Both the position numbers and the translations under genes were made by a program. From NCBI RefSeq assembly GCF_003931915.1, contig NZ_RSAA01000006.1, positions 17,255-81,254 on the forward strand: a stretch of DNA of 64,000 bases, read 5' to 3'. Each line of letters opens with the position of its first letter. The first letter of the stretch is position 1. The notes beneath the pieces were generated by a model. It ran no database searches and was not told where the DNA came from. It was given only the letters and a program-made list of their open reading frames with translations. Of this stretch, positions 13,694 to 23,066 are shown piece by piece. The DNA comes from Saccharopolyspora rhizosphaerae (GTDB lineage Bacteria; Actinomycetota; Actinomycetes; Mycobacteriales; Pseudonocardiaceae).

Positions 13694-15406
13694 TCACGCC
13701 GTGTGGGGAAGGACGAGCCGGGACGGGTGGTGGGCGTCTCGGTAGATCTTGTGCGTGACCGGGCGGCCTACTGGGAGGTGGAAGGCGTCCGGTGGGAGCA
13801 GCGCGTTGTGCGCGTCGGCCAGCGGCTCGTTGCACGACAGCTCAGCGATGAGCGTGTGCCCGGGCAGGAACGTGGCGGCGAAGGGGTAGAGGCGCAGCAC
13901 GTACTCCTCGATCCTGCCGGGTTCGACCGGCACGGCACGGGTGTGCGGGTGGTGCGGGTCGCCTTCGTTGCTGCGTTCGTCGAGCTCCCGGTGCGAGGCC
14001 TTGAGGTAGCCGGTCGTGATCAGCTGACGCCGGCCGTCCGGTGCTTCGTCCCACATGCGCAGGATGAGGTTGGTGTCGTCCTGGTCGATCTCGACGAACA
14101 GGTGCGCGGCACCGGTGCCGATCATCTCGACCGGCTCGTCGAACGGGGCCGTGGACCAGCGCACGACCTCGACCTCGTCGGTGACGGTCAGCGGGGCTTG
14201 GTAGAAGCCGTCCGGTGCGGCGTGCTCGGGTCCGAGCGGCTCCGGTTCGGGTGCGAGGGTGCGACGTGGCCGCAGGTACAGCGGTCGGTGCTCGACCGGT
14301 TTCGGAGGCCACTGCTGCGCGGTCACGACCTCCCGGCTGCCTTCGACGAAGGTGCGCACCGCGGGTTCGTCCATGATTCCGTTGTCGACGCCCTTGAGCC
14401 AGTACTCGTACCAGCGGAACATCTTCTCGTGCTCCTCGACCCACGGGCGCGACTGCATGGGCGGGTAGGAGCCGATGTCGAGCTTCTTCGGTCCCTTCAG
14501 CGTGTGGAAGAGCTCGATGTGGCCGTCGACGGTCCAGCCGCGTCCCTGGTCGATCTGCAGGTGGACCGGGATGTCGATGTTGGCGGCGAGGTTGATCGGG
14601 TTGCGCTCCTCGTACCAGGGCCCGTCGAGCGGGTTGGTGATGATGTCGAACCACGCCTCGTGCTGCTTCGGGTAGTGCAGCACGTGCACGAGGTTCGGCC
14701 AGGCGACCACGTCCGGGTCGGCCAGCCGCTCGGCGACGCGCTGCTCGAGTTCCTCGGGCGTGCATGTTTCGATCATGCGGGACTTGACGCCCTCGGTGAA
14801 CGCCCAGCCGGAGTCACCGCCGCGGCCTTCTCGCGCCGCGCGCGGCATGAACCACATGATGCCGCCGTGGTAGGTGGTCTCGTAGAAGTCGAAGTGCCCG
14901 CCGCTGACGAAGATCGCTTTGAGGCTCGGTGGACGCTCGGCGGCGGCCAGCACCTGCATCGACCCGTAGTAGGAGATGCCGATCATGCCGACGTTGCCGT
15001 CGCACCACGGCTGCGCGGCGACCCATTCGATGAAGTCGTAGGCGTCATGACCTAGCGGGACGCCGCCGGCGTTGTAGTTGCCGATGTGCTCCCCGCCGGA
15101 GGCACCGGAGCCGCGCAGGTCGCCGATGACGTGCACGTAGCCCTCGGCGACGACGCGCGAGAGGTCACCGGCCTCGATGCAGCCGTCCCACAGCGGTGAG
15201 GGTCTGCGCTGGGGCGGCATCGTCAGCGCCGCGGCCTGCAGTTCCTTGCCGTAGGGGCTCAACGCCACCAGCGCCGGCCGCGGCTTGTCCTCGATGCCGT
15301 GGTAGGCATCGGCCGCGAGCAGCACGCCGTCGCGCATCGGCACTTCGAGGTGTGGGCGGACGGTGATCTTCGTGGCGCCCGCGTCGATGGTCCGGGTCTC
15401 ACCCAT
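13694..15406 (-). CDS. CocE/NonD-family (X-Pro dipeptidyl-peptidase-like) hydrolase
   Basis: 570 residues. The alpha/beta-hydrolase domain has DVQ-like strand VPMRDGVLLAADAY (about 23-36), the nucleophile elbow GISYYGSMQ (Ser at about 144) and DGHIELFHTLKG as the probable His/Asp region. A C-terminal jelly-roll (about 370-570) is typical of the family. CocE-type enzymes hydrolyse esters or amides, with cocaine esterase and glutaryl-7-ACA acylase as examples. The ATG overlaps the end of the upstream MBL gene by 8 nt, so the two are translationally coupled. The natural substrate is unknown; a xenobiotic-like ester would fit the neighbouring oxygenase genes. Confidence 0.92.
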   Translation of the reverse strand: MGETRTIDAGATKITVRPHLEVPMRDGVLLAADAYHGIEDKPRPALVALSPYGKELQAAALTMPPQRRPSPLWDGCIEAGDLSRVVAEGYVHVIGDLRGSGASGGEHIGNYNAGGVPLGHDAYDFIEWVAAQPWCDGNVGMIGISYYGSMQVLAAAERPPSLKAIFVSGGHFDFYETTYHGGIMWFMPRAAREGRGGDSGWAFTEGVKSRMIETCTPEELEQRVAERLADPDVVAWPNLVHVLHYPKQHEAWFDIITNPLDGPWYEERNPINLAANIDIPVHLQIDQGRGWTVDGHIELFHTLKGPKKLDIGSYPPMQSRPWVEEHEKMFRWYEYWLKGVDNGIMDEPAVRTFVEGSREVVTAQQWPPKPVEHRPLYLRPRRTLAPEPEPLGPEHAAPDGFYQAPLTVTDEVEVVRWSTAPFDEPVEMIGTGAAHLFVEIDQDDTNLILRMWDEAPDGRRQLITTGYLKASHRELDERSNEGDPHHPHTRAVPVEPGRIEEYVLRLYPFAATFLPGHTLIAELSCNEPLADAHNALLPPDAFHLPVGRPVTHKIYRDAHHPSRLVLPHTA

Positions 15407-16349
15407 GACGCTCCTCTTCGGACTTCCGGTCGAACCGGGAGCGATAGCCGTGCAAGGTGGTGAAGAACGGTGACGGTTCCGCACTCGGGTCACCGGTGTA
15501 ACCCAGTGCCTCGGCGACCGGGGCGAACGGTGAGTGCGGCGAGTCGCTGCGGTGGAGCCCTGCGCGCAGGTATGGCTCGGCCGCCTCTCGGACGCGGGTT
15601 TCGACGTCGAGACTGTGCCGCAGTGCTTCGCGGGCTTGGGCCTCGTCGAGCTCGACGCCGTACGGTTCGCCGTCGGGAGTCCGGTAGGGGTGGCCGAGGT
15701 AGAGGCGCTCGGGCCGCACGTCCTCGAGCAGGTATCGCAGGCTCGCGCGGTAGGCGTCCGGGTCTGCGTAGCCGGGAAACCCGTTGGCCGCGCCGTGCAC
15801 TTGGACCGCGTCACCGACGAACGCCGAGCGCTGCCCGTCGACGACGTAGGCCACCGACCCGGGTGTGTGCCCGGGTACGGCGTGCACCGAGACGGTCACC
15901 TCGCCACCCAAGCAGAACCGTTCCCCACCGGTGACCGGCAGGGTCGGTTCCAGCTCGCCGGAGATCACGGCCTCGGCGGCGGCCGTTTGCTTCGCCTCGC
16001 CGTCCGGGTCATCGAGGTAGCGGCCGCGCCCGGCGAGGTACTCGGCGACGTGCGCGCGGCGGGAGCGCAGCATGGGCGCATCAGCCTGGTGGATCACCAC
16101 GCGCGCCTTCCTGCTGGTCAGCTCCCACAGAGCGTGGGCACCGCCGACGTGGTCGATGTGGCCGTGGGTGAGCAGGATCCAGCGCACGTCCTCGATCCGA
16201 CGACCGATCCGCTCCAGCGCGGGGGCCATTCCCTCCACCGGTGAGGCCGCGATCCCGGTGTCCACGATGGCCGGTTCGGGGGCGTCGATGAAGAAGCTGT
16301 AGAGCCCGAAACGACCCCACGGCGACACCAAGGGGTGGATGTCGGTCAT
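15399..16349 (-). CDS. Metallo-beta-lactamase-fold hydrolase
   Basis: 316 residues starting MTDIHPLVSPWGRFGLYSFF. The metal motif HGHIDH is at about 84-89, with further ligands in HAVPGHTPGS and in GDAVQVHG, and a C-terminal helical extension with LYLGHPYRTPDG. This resembles the glyoxalase II/quorum-quenching branch rather than a true beta-lactamase. The start lies one base after the stop of the truncated SDR upstream, and its end overlaps the CocE-type gene, giving a three-gene transcript. The substrate is not determined. Confidence 0.9.
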   Translation of the reverse strand: MTDIHPLVSPWGRFGLYSFFIDAPEPAIVDTGIAASPVEGMAPALERIGRRIEDVRWILLTHGHIDHVGGAHALWELTSRKARVVIHQADAPMLRSRRAHVAEYLAGRGRYLDDPDGEAKQTAAAEAVISGELEPTLPVTGGERFCLGGEVTVSVHAVPGHTPGSVAYVVDGQRSAFVGDAVQVHGAANGFPGYADPDAYRASLRYLLEDVRPERLYLGHPYRTPDGEPYGVELDEAQAREALRHSLDVETRVREAAEPYLRAGLHRSDSPHSPFAPVAEALGYTGDPSAEPSPFFTTLHGYRSRFDRKSEEERHG

Positions 16350-16350
16350 G

Positions 16351-16839
16351 TCAGAGCCCTTCACCGCTGCGCTGCGGACGGAGAAAATTGCCGACCTCGT
16401 CGAAAACCCTGTGGTATACCGGAATCCAGGCGAAGTGCTGAGCACGACGCAAGGCCGGAACGGCCGCTTTCATGCCGAGCCACGTCCCGGTCTGGTTCAC
16501 CGCGACGATCCGGTCCCAGGTGTCGAGGTCGGTGTCCTCCACGCCGGCCATGGTCAGGATGCCCGCGTTGTTCACCAGCACGTCGAGCCGTCCGTACTGC
16601 GTCTCAGCCCTCTGCACCGCCGTGGACCACGCCGCCGGAGAAGCGACGTCCAGGACGCACTCCGCCACCTCGTGCCCCTTGCCGCGGAGCTCATCTCCGA
16701 GTTCCCCGAGCGCGTCCTCCTGCACATCGCTGATCACCAGACGCGCGCCGTTCTCGGCGAACAGGCGTGCCTCAGCAGCACCTTGCCCCCGCGCAGCGCC
16801 CGTGATCAAGACGACCTTGTCCAACAAACGATCCGACAT
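16351..16839 (-). pseudogene. SDR oxidoreductase truncated after the Rossmann half
   Basis: 162 residues beginning MSDRLLDKVVLITGAARGQG behind AGAAAGAAGGAAA. TGAARGQG and LDVLVNNAGIL are intact. After TGTWLGMKAAVPALRR the frame leaves the family (AQHFAWIPVYHRV), and the catalytic Ser, YxxxK and C-terminal half are missing (family about 250). An internal deletion is likely. The gene is still read into the following MBL gene, so the remnant may serve as a leader for translation coupling. Enzymatic activity is not expected. Confidence 0.75.
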
Positions 16840-17098
16840 GATTTCCTTCTTTCTCCTCTTCTGAGCTGATTCCCATGGCGGCACTGCACAACCTCATGCG
16901 CGAGGAGTGGCCACCAAGAACATGGGCGGAAACGGGCACGCCGAATCCGCCCGGACTCGTGCTAGCGCACGCGGAAGAGCGATTCGCGGCTAAGCGGGCA
17001 ACATGACCGAAGCGCGAAGACCAAGTGCGTTCTCGATGAAGGGAGGACGCGAAGAACGATCACGGGATCCGACGCGGACACCGTGCTGTTCTCGGGCG

Positions 17099-18589
17099 TC
17101 AATCGAGTCGGTAGAACCGCATCTTGCGGTAGAGGGTCGTTCGCCCGATGCCCAGAGCTGAGGCCGCTTGGGACCGGTTTCCTCCCGATTGGCGCAGTGC
17201 AGCGCTGATGGACTCGCGTTCGGCGGCTTCCATCATGGTCAACTGGCGATGCGGAGCGGTTTGCTGCATCCGCGTCGGCAGATCTCCGGCACCCACGACC
17301 GCTCCAGGCATCCGGTGTGCGAGGAATTCGACGGTCCTGCGGAGTTCAGCGACGTTGCCGGGCCAAGACCCGCACATCAGGAGCTGCAGGGCATCGGAGG
17401 AGAACCTGGTCTGACGCTCGACGTCCGGCATCGCTGCCAGGATGCGGGTGACGAGGGAGGGCAGTTGCTCAGGCATCTCCGCGAGCGCGGGAAGGCGCAC
17501 CGTCGTGGCCAGCTGGTCGATGAGGGTGCGGGCGTGCTCGGGAGCCTTCTCGGTGTCGATGGTGAGGACGAGCGGGGGCGAGCCTGTGTGCTGGTCCTGG
17601 GAGCACTCGGCGATTGCCTTGATCCGGTTCAACTCACTCGGAGCGACGTCGTTCAGATGCCGCAGCACCACACCACGGCCGATGACAAGTGCCTCCATGG
17701 CCGCGGTGAACCAGCTGTCCTCGTTGTCGCGCCGGTAGGTCGACAGGTCGAGCACGAGCGGCGGTTCCCCCGGGAAGTGCGTGGCGAAGGCCGCTGAGGC
17801 CACGTGGAGCTTGCCCGTGCCGGGCTCACCGTCGAGGGCCAGGCATTCGCGATGCCGGATCGCGGTGGAGACCTGCTCAGCGATGTCCTGCCGCGGGTGC
17901 ACGGGCTCGGACGTGGTCACGGCACGCGAGTTCGTACGGGCTGTGCCTGGAGGAACGCCAGCGTCGTGGGAGTCCGCGGGCAACAGGCGTACGCAGAAGG
18001 CGGAGCGCTCGCCTTCCGTCCCTTCGACGTGCTCGACGATCGCGTCGTGCCATCCGGTGGGGAGCGGCACCCGGACCTGCCGCGGTTCGCGCCGCACGGG
18101 CGAGTCCCTGAGATGGGTCCACAGCAATGCGTGCGCCTCAGAGCTCACATGGCCCAGTCCGAGGGTGTTGGTTCCGACCGAGCGTTCGGAGAAGTCGAAG
18201 CCCTCAGCGGCCGAGGCGTTGTCGAGCTCGTTGCGCTGGCGGCGCTCCGCCGCCTTGCGCATGACGATGTGCCCCTTGTCGTCGCTGAGGAAGAGCGCCA
18301 CTCGCGCGTCGGCGAGGTGCTCGCTGAGCCGCTCCAGCACCGGTCTCGCCGCGTCGACGAGCATCGACTGCCGTTCCGCGGGACCTCGGGAGGGGGTGAA
18401 CCGCGGCTGTGGCGGCACTCCCTCGCCGATGCAGCGCCGCCAGCTCCGTTCGATGATGTTCCGCACCCCTGGCTGCGACACCGGCGAGGTGAGCAACCCT
18501 CTGGTGAGCAGAGCTTCCTTGGCCCTCCGCACCGCGCCCTCGTCAAAAGGCAGCGGCGCCGGTCGGCCGGCTTCGTTGATGCCGTTCAT
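17099..18589 (-). CDS. AcoR/Fis-type transcriptional regulator with degenerate AAA+ domain
   Basis: 496 residues. An N-terminal GAF-like sensor covers about 40-200 (SWRRCIGEGVPP, ARVALFLSDDKGHIV, SVGTNTLG). A P-loop domain holds DGEPGTGKLHVA (about 255), and a C-terminal Fis helix-turn-helix ends GGNRSQAASALGIGRTTLY. The domain order is that of sigma-54 activators, but the GAFTGA loop is absent and the Walker B position reads VVLRHLND. A sigma-54 mechanism is therefore unlikely. It is on the same strand as the Baeyer-Villiger monooxygenase operon and probably controls it. A 17-bp dyad at 21494-21510 is a candidate site. Confidence 0.88.
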   Translation of the reverse strand: MNGINEAGRPAPLPFDEGAVRRAKEALLTRGLLTSPVSQPGVRNIIERSWRRCIGEGVPPQPRFTPSRGPAERQSMLVDAARPVLERLSEHLADARVALFLSDDKGHIVMRKAAERRQRNELDNASAAEGFDFSERSVGTNTLGLGHVSSEAHALLWTHLRDSPVRREPRQVRVPLPTGWHDAIVEHVEGTEGERSAFCVRLLPADSHDAGVPPGTARTNSRAVTTSEPVHPRQDIAEQVSTAIRHRECLALDGEPGTGKLHVASAAFATHFPGEPPLVLDLSTYRRDNEDSWFTAAMEALVIGRGVVLRHLNDVAPSELNRIKAIAECSQDQHTGSPPLVLTIDTEKAPEHARTLIDQLATTVRLPALAEMPEQLPSLVTRILAAMPDVERQTRFSSDALQLLMCGSWPGNVAELRRTVEFLAHRMPGAVVGAGDLPTRMQQTAPHRQLTMMEAAERESISAALRQSGGNRSQAASALGIGRTTLYRKMRFYRLD

Positions 18590-18775
18590 GACGCTCGGTC
18601 ACCCCTCGGCCTTGCTGGCACTGCACTGACGATCTCTGTGCTGTGCGTCACAGGTTACCTGCTGTCGTGGGAGCCTCGCCCCAAGGCGGACGGGCCCACA
18701 CGGTACGTGCCTCCCCACCGGGGAGGCGAGCAGGCAGCAACGCCGTCTCCCCGGCCATTGCTGCCTGCTCGTGGG

Positions 18776-20404
18776 CTACGCCGGAACGCTCTGGTCCGAC
18801 CGCTGCAACTGGAAGCCCTCGTAGCCGCTGTCCCGCACCTCGGACAGCTTCTGCCGGTAAGCGCCGAGCCCGGCCATGTAGAACATGACGGTGTTCTCCT
18901 TGCCCGGGATGTTGGCGCCGAAGATCCACGAGTCGGCCTTCGGGAAGAGCGTCATGCCGGCGATCTCCCGGCAGGTCGCCGTCCACCCCTCCTCAGCTTG
19001 CAGGGTCGGCTCCACGGTGGAGACCCCGTTGCGTTCGGCGTGGCCGATGAGCTCCCCGATCCACTCGACCTGCGCCTCGATGCTCGGCGGCAGATTGGTG
19101 AACGGGCCGTTGGGACCCAAGATCATGAACGCGTTGGGGAAGCCCGACTTGGAGACACCGAGGTAACTGGTGGGGCCGCCTGCCCAGTGCTCGTTGATGT
19201 GCTGCCCTCCGCGTCCGCGCAGGTCCATGGCGCGGTAGTTGCCGTCGACGGCGTCGAAACCGGTCGCGAAGACGAGCACGTCGAGCTCGTGCTCGACGCC
19301 GTCGGCCGTGCGCACACCGGACGGCGTGATCTCCTCGATCGGATCCTCCTTGATCGAGACCAGCGTGACGTTGTCGCGGTTGTAGGTCTCGTAGTAGCCC
19401 TCGTTGCACAGCGGCCGCTTGGCGTAGAGATCGGTCGGTGTCAGCTTGCGAGCGGTTTCCGGGTCCTTCACTATCTCGGCGATCTTGGAACGGATGAACG
19501 CCGCAGCGGCTTCGTTGGCTTCTGGGTTCGTGGCGATGTCGCAGAAGGTGCCGAACATGAACCGGAAACCATTGCCCTTGTCCCAGTTCTCCTGGAAGAC
19601 GCGACGCCGTTCTTCTTCGGAGACGCTCATCGCCTCGACACCGCTCTCCTCGAAGCCGAACGCGACCATCGAGTTGCGGACCTGCTCCCAGATCTCGTCG
19701 AAGTGCGCCTTGGTCTCGTCGACCTCTTCTCGGCGGACCGGGCGGTTGCCCGAGGGGACGACGTACTGGGGAGAGCGCTGGAACACCGTGAGGTGGTCTG
19801 CCAGCTCCGCGGCGGCGACGATGAACTGCGTGCCGGTCGAACCGGTACCGACCACGCCCACCCGCTTGCCGGTCAGGTCGAGGTCCTGCGGCCAGGCGTT
19901 GGTGTGCACGAGCGAGCCTGCGAAGCTGTCTCGCCCGGGGATGTCCGGGATGTTGGACTTGGCGAGCAGGCCGAGCGCGGTCACCAGGTACTTGCTGGTG
20001 AACTCCTCGCCGGTGGCCGTGCGGACCTGCCAGACATCGCGCTGCTCGTCGAACACCGCGTCCGCCACCTCGGTGTTGAGCTGGATGTCACGGCGCAGGT
20101 CGAAGCGGTCCACGACGTGGTTGAGGTACTTCTCGACGTCGGGCTGCTCGAGGTAACGGGTGGTCCAGTCCCATTCCTGGAGCAGGTCATCGTCGAAGGA
20201 GTAGCGGTAGACGAAGCCCTCGGTGTCGGACTTGGCACCGGGATAGCGGTTGAAGTACCAGGTGCCGCCGACGCCGCCGCCCTTCTCGAATGCTCGAACC
20301 GTCAAACCGAGCTCGTTGCGAAGCTTGTGCATCATGTAGATACCGCCGAACCCGGCGCCGATCACGATCGCGTCGTAGTCCGTGGTCTTCGTGGTTTCGC
20401 TCAT
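18776..20404 (-). CDS. Baeyer-Villiger monooxygenase (cyclohexanone monooxygenase-like)
   Basis: 542 residues, the usual size. FAD motif GAGFGG at 16-21, GGVGGTWYFNRYPG at about 43-56, the BVMO fingerprint FAGSLVHTNAWP at 161-172, and NADPH motif GTGSTG at 186-191. BVMOs insert oxygen next to a ketone carbonyl using NADPH and O2. GGAG lies just before the ATG. The gene follows an HSL-type esterase by 47 nt on the same strand. Together they would turn a cyclic or linear ketone into a lactone or ester and open it. The ketone itself is not identifiable from sequence. Confidence 0.93.
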   Translation of the reverse strand: MSETTKTTDYDAIVIGAGFGGIYMMHKLRNELGLTVRAFEKGGGVGGTWYFNRYPGAKSDTEGFVYRYSFDDDLLQEWDWTTRYLEQPDVEKYLNHVVDRFDLRRDIQLNTEVADAVFDEQRDVWQVRTATGEEFTSKYLVTALGLLAKSNIPDIPGRDSFAGSLVHTNAWPQDLDLTGKRVGVVGTGSTGTQFIVAAAELADHLTVFQRSPQYVVPSGNRPVRREEVDETKAHFDEIWEQVRNSMVAFGFEESGVEAMSVSEEERRRVFQENWDKGNGFRFMFGTFCDIATNPEANEAAAAFIRSKIAEIVKDPETARKLTPTDLYAKRPLCNEGYYETYNRDNVTLVSIKEDPIEEITPSGVRTADGVEHELDVLVFATGFDAVDGNYRAMDLRGRGGQHINEHWAGGPTSYLGVSKSGFPNAFMILGPNGPFTNLPPSIEAQVEWIGELIGHAERNGVSTVEPTLQAEEGWTATCREIAGMTLFPKADSWIFGANIPGKENTVMFYMAGLGAYRQKLSEVRDSGYEGFQLQRSDQSVPA

Positions 20405-20451
20405 GGAACAGCTCCTGTGAAGGCTTGGGTGCGGGGTGCGTTCGACGTGGG

Positions 20452-21381
20452 CTAGACGCGGTACCAGGCGGCGAGCGCTTCGAGCGCGGCGTCGGCTTCT
20501 GGCGCACGACCGGCCAGGAACGGGTAGACGTGCTGCATGCCGTCAACGACGCTCAAGGTGACGTCGACCCCGGCGGCCTCCGCCCGCTCTGCCAGCCGTG
20601 TCGCGTTGTCGAGCAGCGATTCCGCTCCTCCAGCGTTGATGTACAGCCTGGGGAATCCCGTGAAGTCGGCGTAGAGCGGATTGGCCAGCGGTGTCTTCGG
20701 GTCGACCTCGCCGCCGGCGAGGACGCCGGCGACCATGCCTTCGAGCAGCGCAACGGTGATCAACGCGTCCGTGGCATCGTTGGTGACCAGAGTTTCGCCC
20801 GAGTTCTCCATGTCCAGCCACGGGGAGAACGCGATGACCTGCCCGGGCAGCGGCAAGCCTCGCGCCCGCAGCGCGAGCGGGATCGCCACAGCCAGGTTGC
20901 CTCCAGCGGAGTCGCCGATCGTGGTGATGTCCTGCGGCGCGATGCCGCGCGAGGTCAGTGCGCTGAAGACGGCGACACCGTCCTCGACCTGCGCGGGGTG
21001 CGGGTGTTCGGGCGCCCTGCGGTAGTCGAGCACGAACGCCGTGACGCCGAGCGCCTTGGCGACGTGGGCTGCGAGCTTGCGGTGGCTGGAAGCCGAGCCG
21101 ACGGCGAAACCTCCGCCGTGCGTGTAGAGCACGACCTTCGTCGCGTCCGCCCCGATCGGTGTTGCCCAGATCCCTGGCACGCCACCGACCGACTCCTCGG
21201 CGTAGGTCACGTCTTCGGGTTCACGGGTCGGCTGGTGCCACTCGTCGAAGAGGCTTCGCAGGAGCCGCATGGACAGCGCTGCATCGCCGGCCATGATCTG
21301 GGACCAATCGGAGTAGAGGCGTTCGAGGAACCGAGCCTCCTCCGAGACCTCCGGCGCACTTGTCGCGTGATGAGATGCCAC
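20452..21381 (-). CDS. Alpha/beta hydrolase, HSL-family esterase
   Basis: 309 residues. Oxyanion motif HGGG at 88-91, nucleophile GDSAGG (Ser158), the conserved YINAGGAESLLDN carrying the acidic residue, and GMQHVYPFL carrying the catalytic His. This is the hormone-sensitive-lipase branch, which hydrolyses esters and lactones of short to medium size. First gene of the esterase-BVMO pair, so its likely substrate is the product of the downstream oxygenase. No signal peptide, so cytoplasmic. Confidence 0.92.
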   Translation of the reverse strand: MASHHATSAPEVSEEARFLERLYSDWSQIMAGDAALSMRLLRSLFDEWHQPTREPEDVTYAEESVGGVPGIWATPIGADATKVVLYTHGGGFAVGSASSHRKLAAHVAKALGVTAFVLDYRRAPEHPHPAQVEDGVAVFSALTSRGIAPQDITTIGDSAGGNLAVAIPLALRARGLPLPGQVIAFSPWLDMENSGETLVTNDATDALITVALLEGMVAGVLAGGEVDPKTPLANPLYADFTGFPRLYINAGGAESLLDNATRLAERAEAAGVDVTLSVVDGMQHVYPFLAGRAPEADAALEALAAWYRV

Positions 21382-21493
21382 GTCGATACTCCTTTGTACC
21401 GCTCAACTGGAACTTCTCGAATGGAGCCATCGATCCGAGTGGGAACAGATCTTGTGATGGCATTCACTGTCGTGCGCACGCGCCTCCTGTTGT

Positions 21494-21510
21494 TGTTCCG
21501 ATCTGGAACA
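21494..21510. promoter_or_regulatory. 17-bp palindrome upstream of the esterase-BVMO operon
   Basis: TGTTCC-GATCT-GGAACA, perfect 6-bp arms, about 110 nt upstream of the esterase start. The shape fits a Fis-type dimer site, and the regulator gene at 17099 is the obvious candidate. The rest of 21382-21874 holds no supported gene. Binding is inferred, not shown. Confidence 0.45.
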
Positions 21511-21874
21511 CCTGAGAGGTCAGGCACGCGGTTGACCGCCTCGCAGCTGCCGACGACCACGCTGGGATCGAACGGGGGGCTCGACGGGTGGTTCGAAAAC
21601 CGGTGCCCGCAACGTCCGCACGATCCATGCGCTGTTGTGTCCACGCCGTGCGCAACAGGTGGCCGGTCCGTTGATCACTGGACTGCTACTTGTTGGGCTG
21701 CGGTGTGTTGCGTGGAGGGGAGAATTCCGACGACGTCGAAACTCAGATCTCCGACTTCGTGCGCACTCGCGCGCTGCTCAAGCTAGGTCGAGATCATCGG
21801 CTGCGGTTCGGTTCGCCGAAGACGCGAACAACAACGGCGTGGCCGAGGCGCTCCCACGGGTAGCATCGCAGGTG

Positions 21875-22519
21875 ATGGAGCTCTTCCCGCGTCCGCGCAC
21901 CGAGATCGCCCCTGGCGCGGTCCACGTGCCCGGGTGGCTCTCACCGCAGCGGCAGCGGCAACTGGTGGCCGCCTGCCGGGAATGGGCGCGGCCTCCCGCC
22001 GGACTGCGGGCGGCCCGGTTGCCGAGCGGTGCGCAGATGTCGGTGCGGACGGTCTGCCTCGGCTGGCACTGGTACCCCTACCGCTACTCCAAGACCGTCG
22101 ACGACGGTGATGGCGCGCCGGTCAAACCGCTGCCCGATTGGCTCGCCGAGCTCGGCAGGCGTGCCGTTGCCGAGACCTGCCCGGAGGCATTGCCCTACGA
22201 GCCGGACATCGCGTTGGTCAACTTCTACGACGCCGAGGCTCGCATGGGCATGCACCAGGACCGCGACGAGCTCAGCCGCGCACCCGTGGTCTCGCTGAGC
22301 CTCGGTGACGAGTGCGTGTTCCGCTTCGGCAACACCGAGAACCGCAAGCAGCCCTACACCGACGTCGAACTGCGCTCCGGCGACGTGTTCGTCTTCGGCG
22401 GCCCGTCCCGGATCGCCTACCACGGCGTGCCGAAAACCCTGCCGGGGACCGCAGATCCCACGCTCGGCATGAGCTCCGGGCGGCTCAACATCACGTTGCG
22501 CGAATCCGGCATGCGCTGA
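21875..22519 (+). CDS. alkB: AlkB-family 2-oxoglutarate/Fe(II) dioxygenase
   Basis: 214 residues. Iron ligands His127 and Asp129 (MHQDRDE) and His183 (AYHGVPK); 2-oxoglutarate contacts Arg203 and Arg209 (SGRLNITLRESG). WHWYPYRYS and VNFYD match the substrate-lid and core strands of AlkB. These enzymes oxidatively remove methyl groups from N1-methyladenine and N3-methylcytosine in DNA. I start at the ATG giving MELFPRPRTEIAPG because the upstream part of the frame is not conserved-looking. Monocistronic by position. Confidence 0.92.
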   Translation: MELFPRPRTEIAPGAVHVPGWLSPQRQRQLVAACREWARPPAGLRAARLPSGAQMSVRTVCLGWHWYPYRYSKTVDDGDGAPVKPLPDWLAELGRRAVAETCPEALPYEPDIALVNFYDAEARMGMHQDRDELSRAPVVSLSLGDECVFRFGNTENRKQPYTDVELRSGDVFVFGGPSRIAYHGVPKTLPGTADPTLGMSSGRLNITLRESGMR

Positions 22520-23066
22520 CGATCTCGGAACGGCGAGGTGTCGAGGTGGCCGGCTGAGTGCTGCACAACCCGGTGAGTCCGCCGGCCTCCAGACCTGCCC
22601 CACCCCGCAGGCCGAGAGCGGACTTCAGCCGGGCCCTGGCCGGGCTGTGACGACCACGCCGTCCCACCGCAGCGGTTCCAAGACCACACCCTTTGCACGG
22701 CCACCCGAACAAGGCGGTGCGGTACCCGCTGTTCGAACCATGATCGACGGTCGGCTCGCGGAAAACGCCTCGGCGACCCTGTCGTCAACCTCGTCGCGAG
22801 TGCCGGTTCTCCGCCGAGGTCGACTTCCCCTCCGACGTGCAGGAGGAACGCCACGGGGACGACACGGCAACAGCAGCATCACCTACGCACCCGGTCAACG
22901 CGAGCAGCCGCGCGCACCTGACTCCCCAGGGGCTCACGGCCGACGACGCGTGACGTCGCCCCCCACCCGCTGACGCACGGCGAACCGGGCAGGAGCGGCG
23001 TAACCTCGCACTCGGCGCCCCCGAAGCGCCCAGCGCGGGGCCACGCCGCTCCAACGAGGGGGAACC
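22520..23066. other. Intergenic stretch, no supported gene
   Basis: About 550 nt. One plus-strand frame ends with FSAEVDFPSDVQEERHGD at about 22815-22868 and might be the tail of a lost gene, but I cannot place it. The end of the stretch carries GAGGGGGAACC, the ribosome-binding site of the next gene. Confidence 0.4.

Noticed and set aside
17804..20455. 883-codon plus-strand open frame opposite the regulator and BVMO genes
   Set aside because: Mirror frame of GC-rich coding DNA. The translation is Arg/Val/Asp/Gly-rich without domains, while the minus strand has complete motifs.
21382..21500. Possible sigma-54 (-24/-12) promoter for the esterase-BVMO operon
   Set aside because: No GG-N10-GC element was found at a sensible position, and the regulator lacks GAFTGA.
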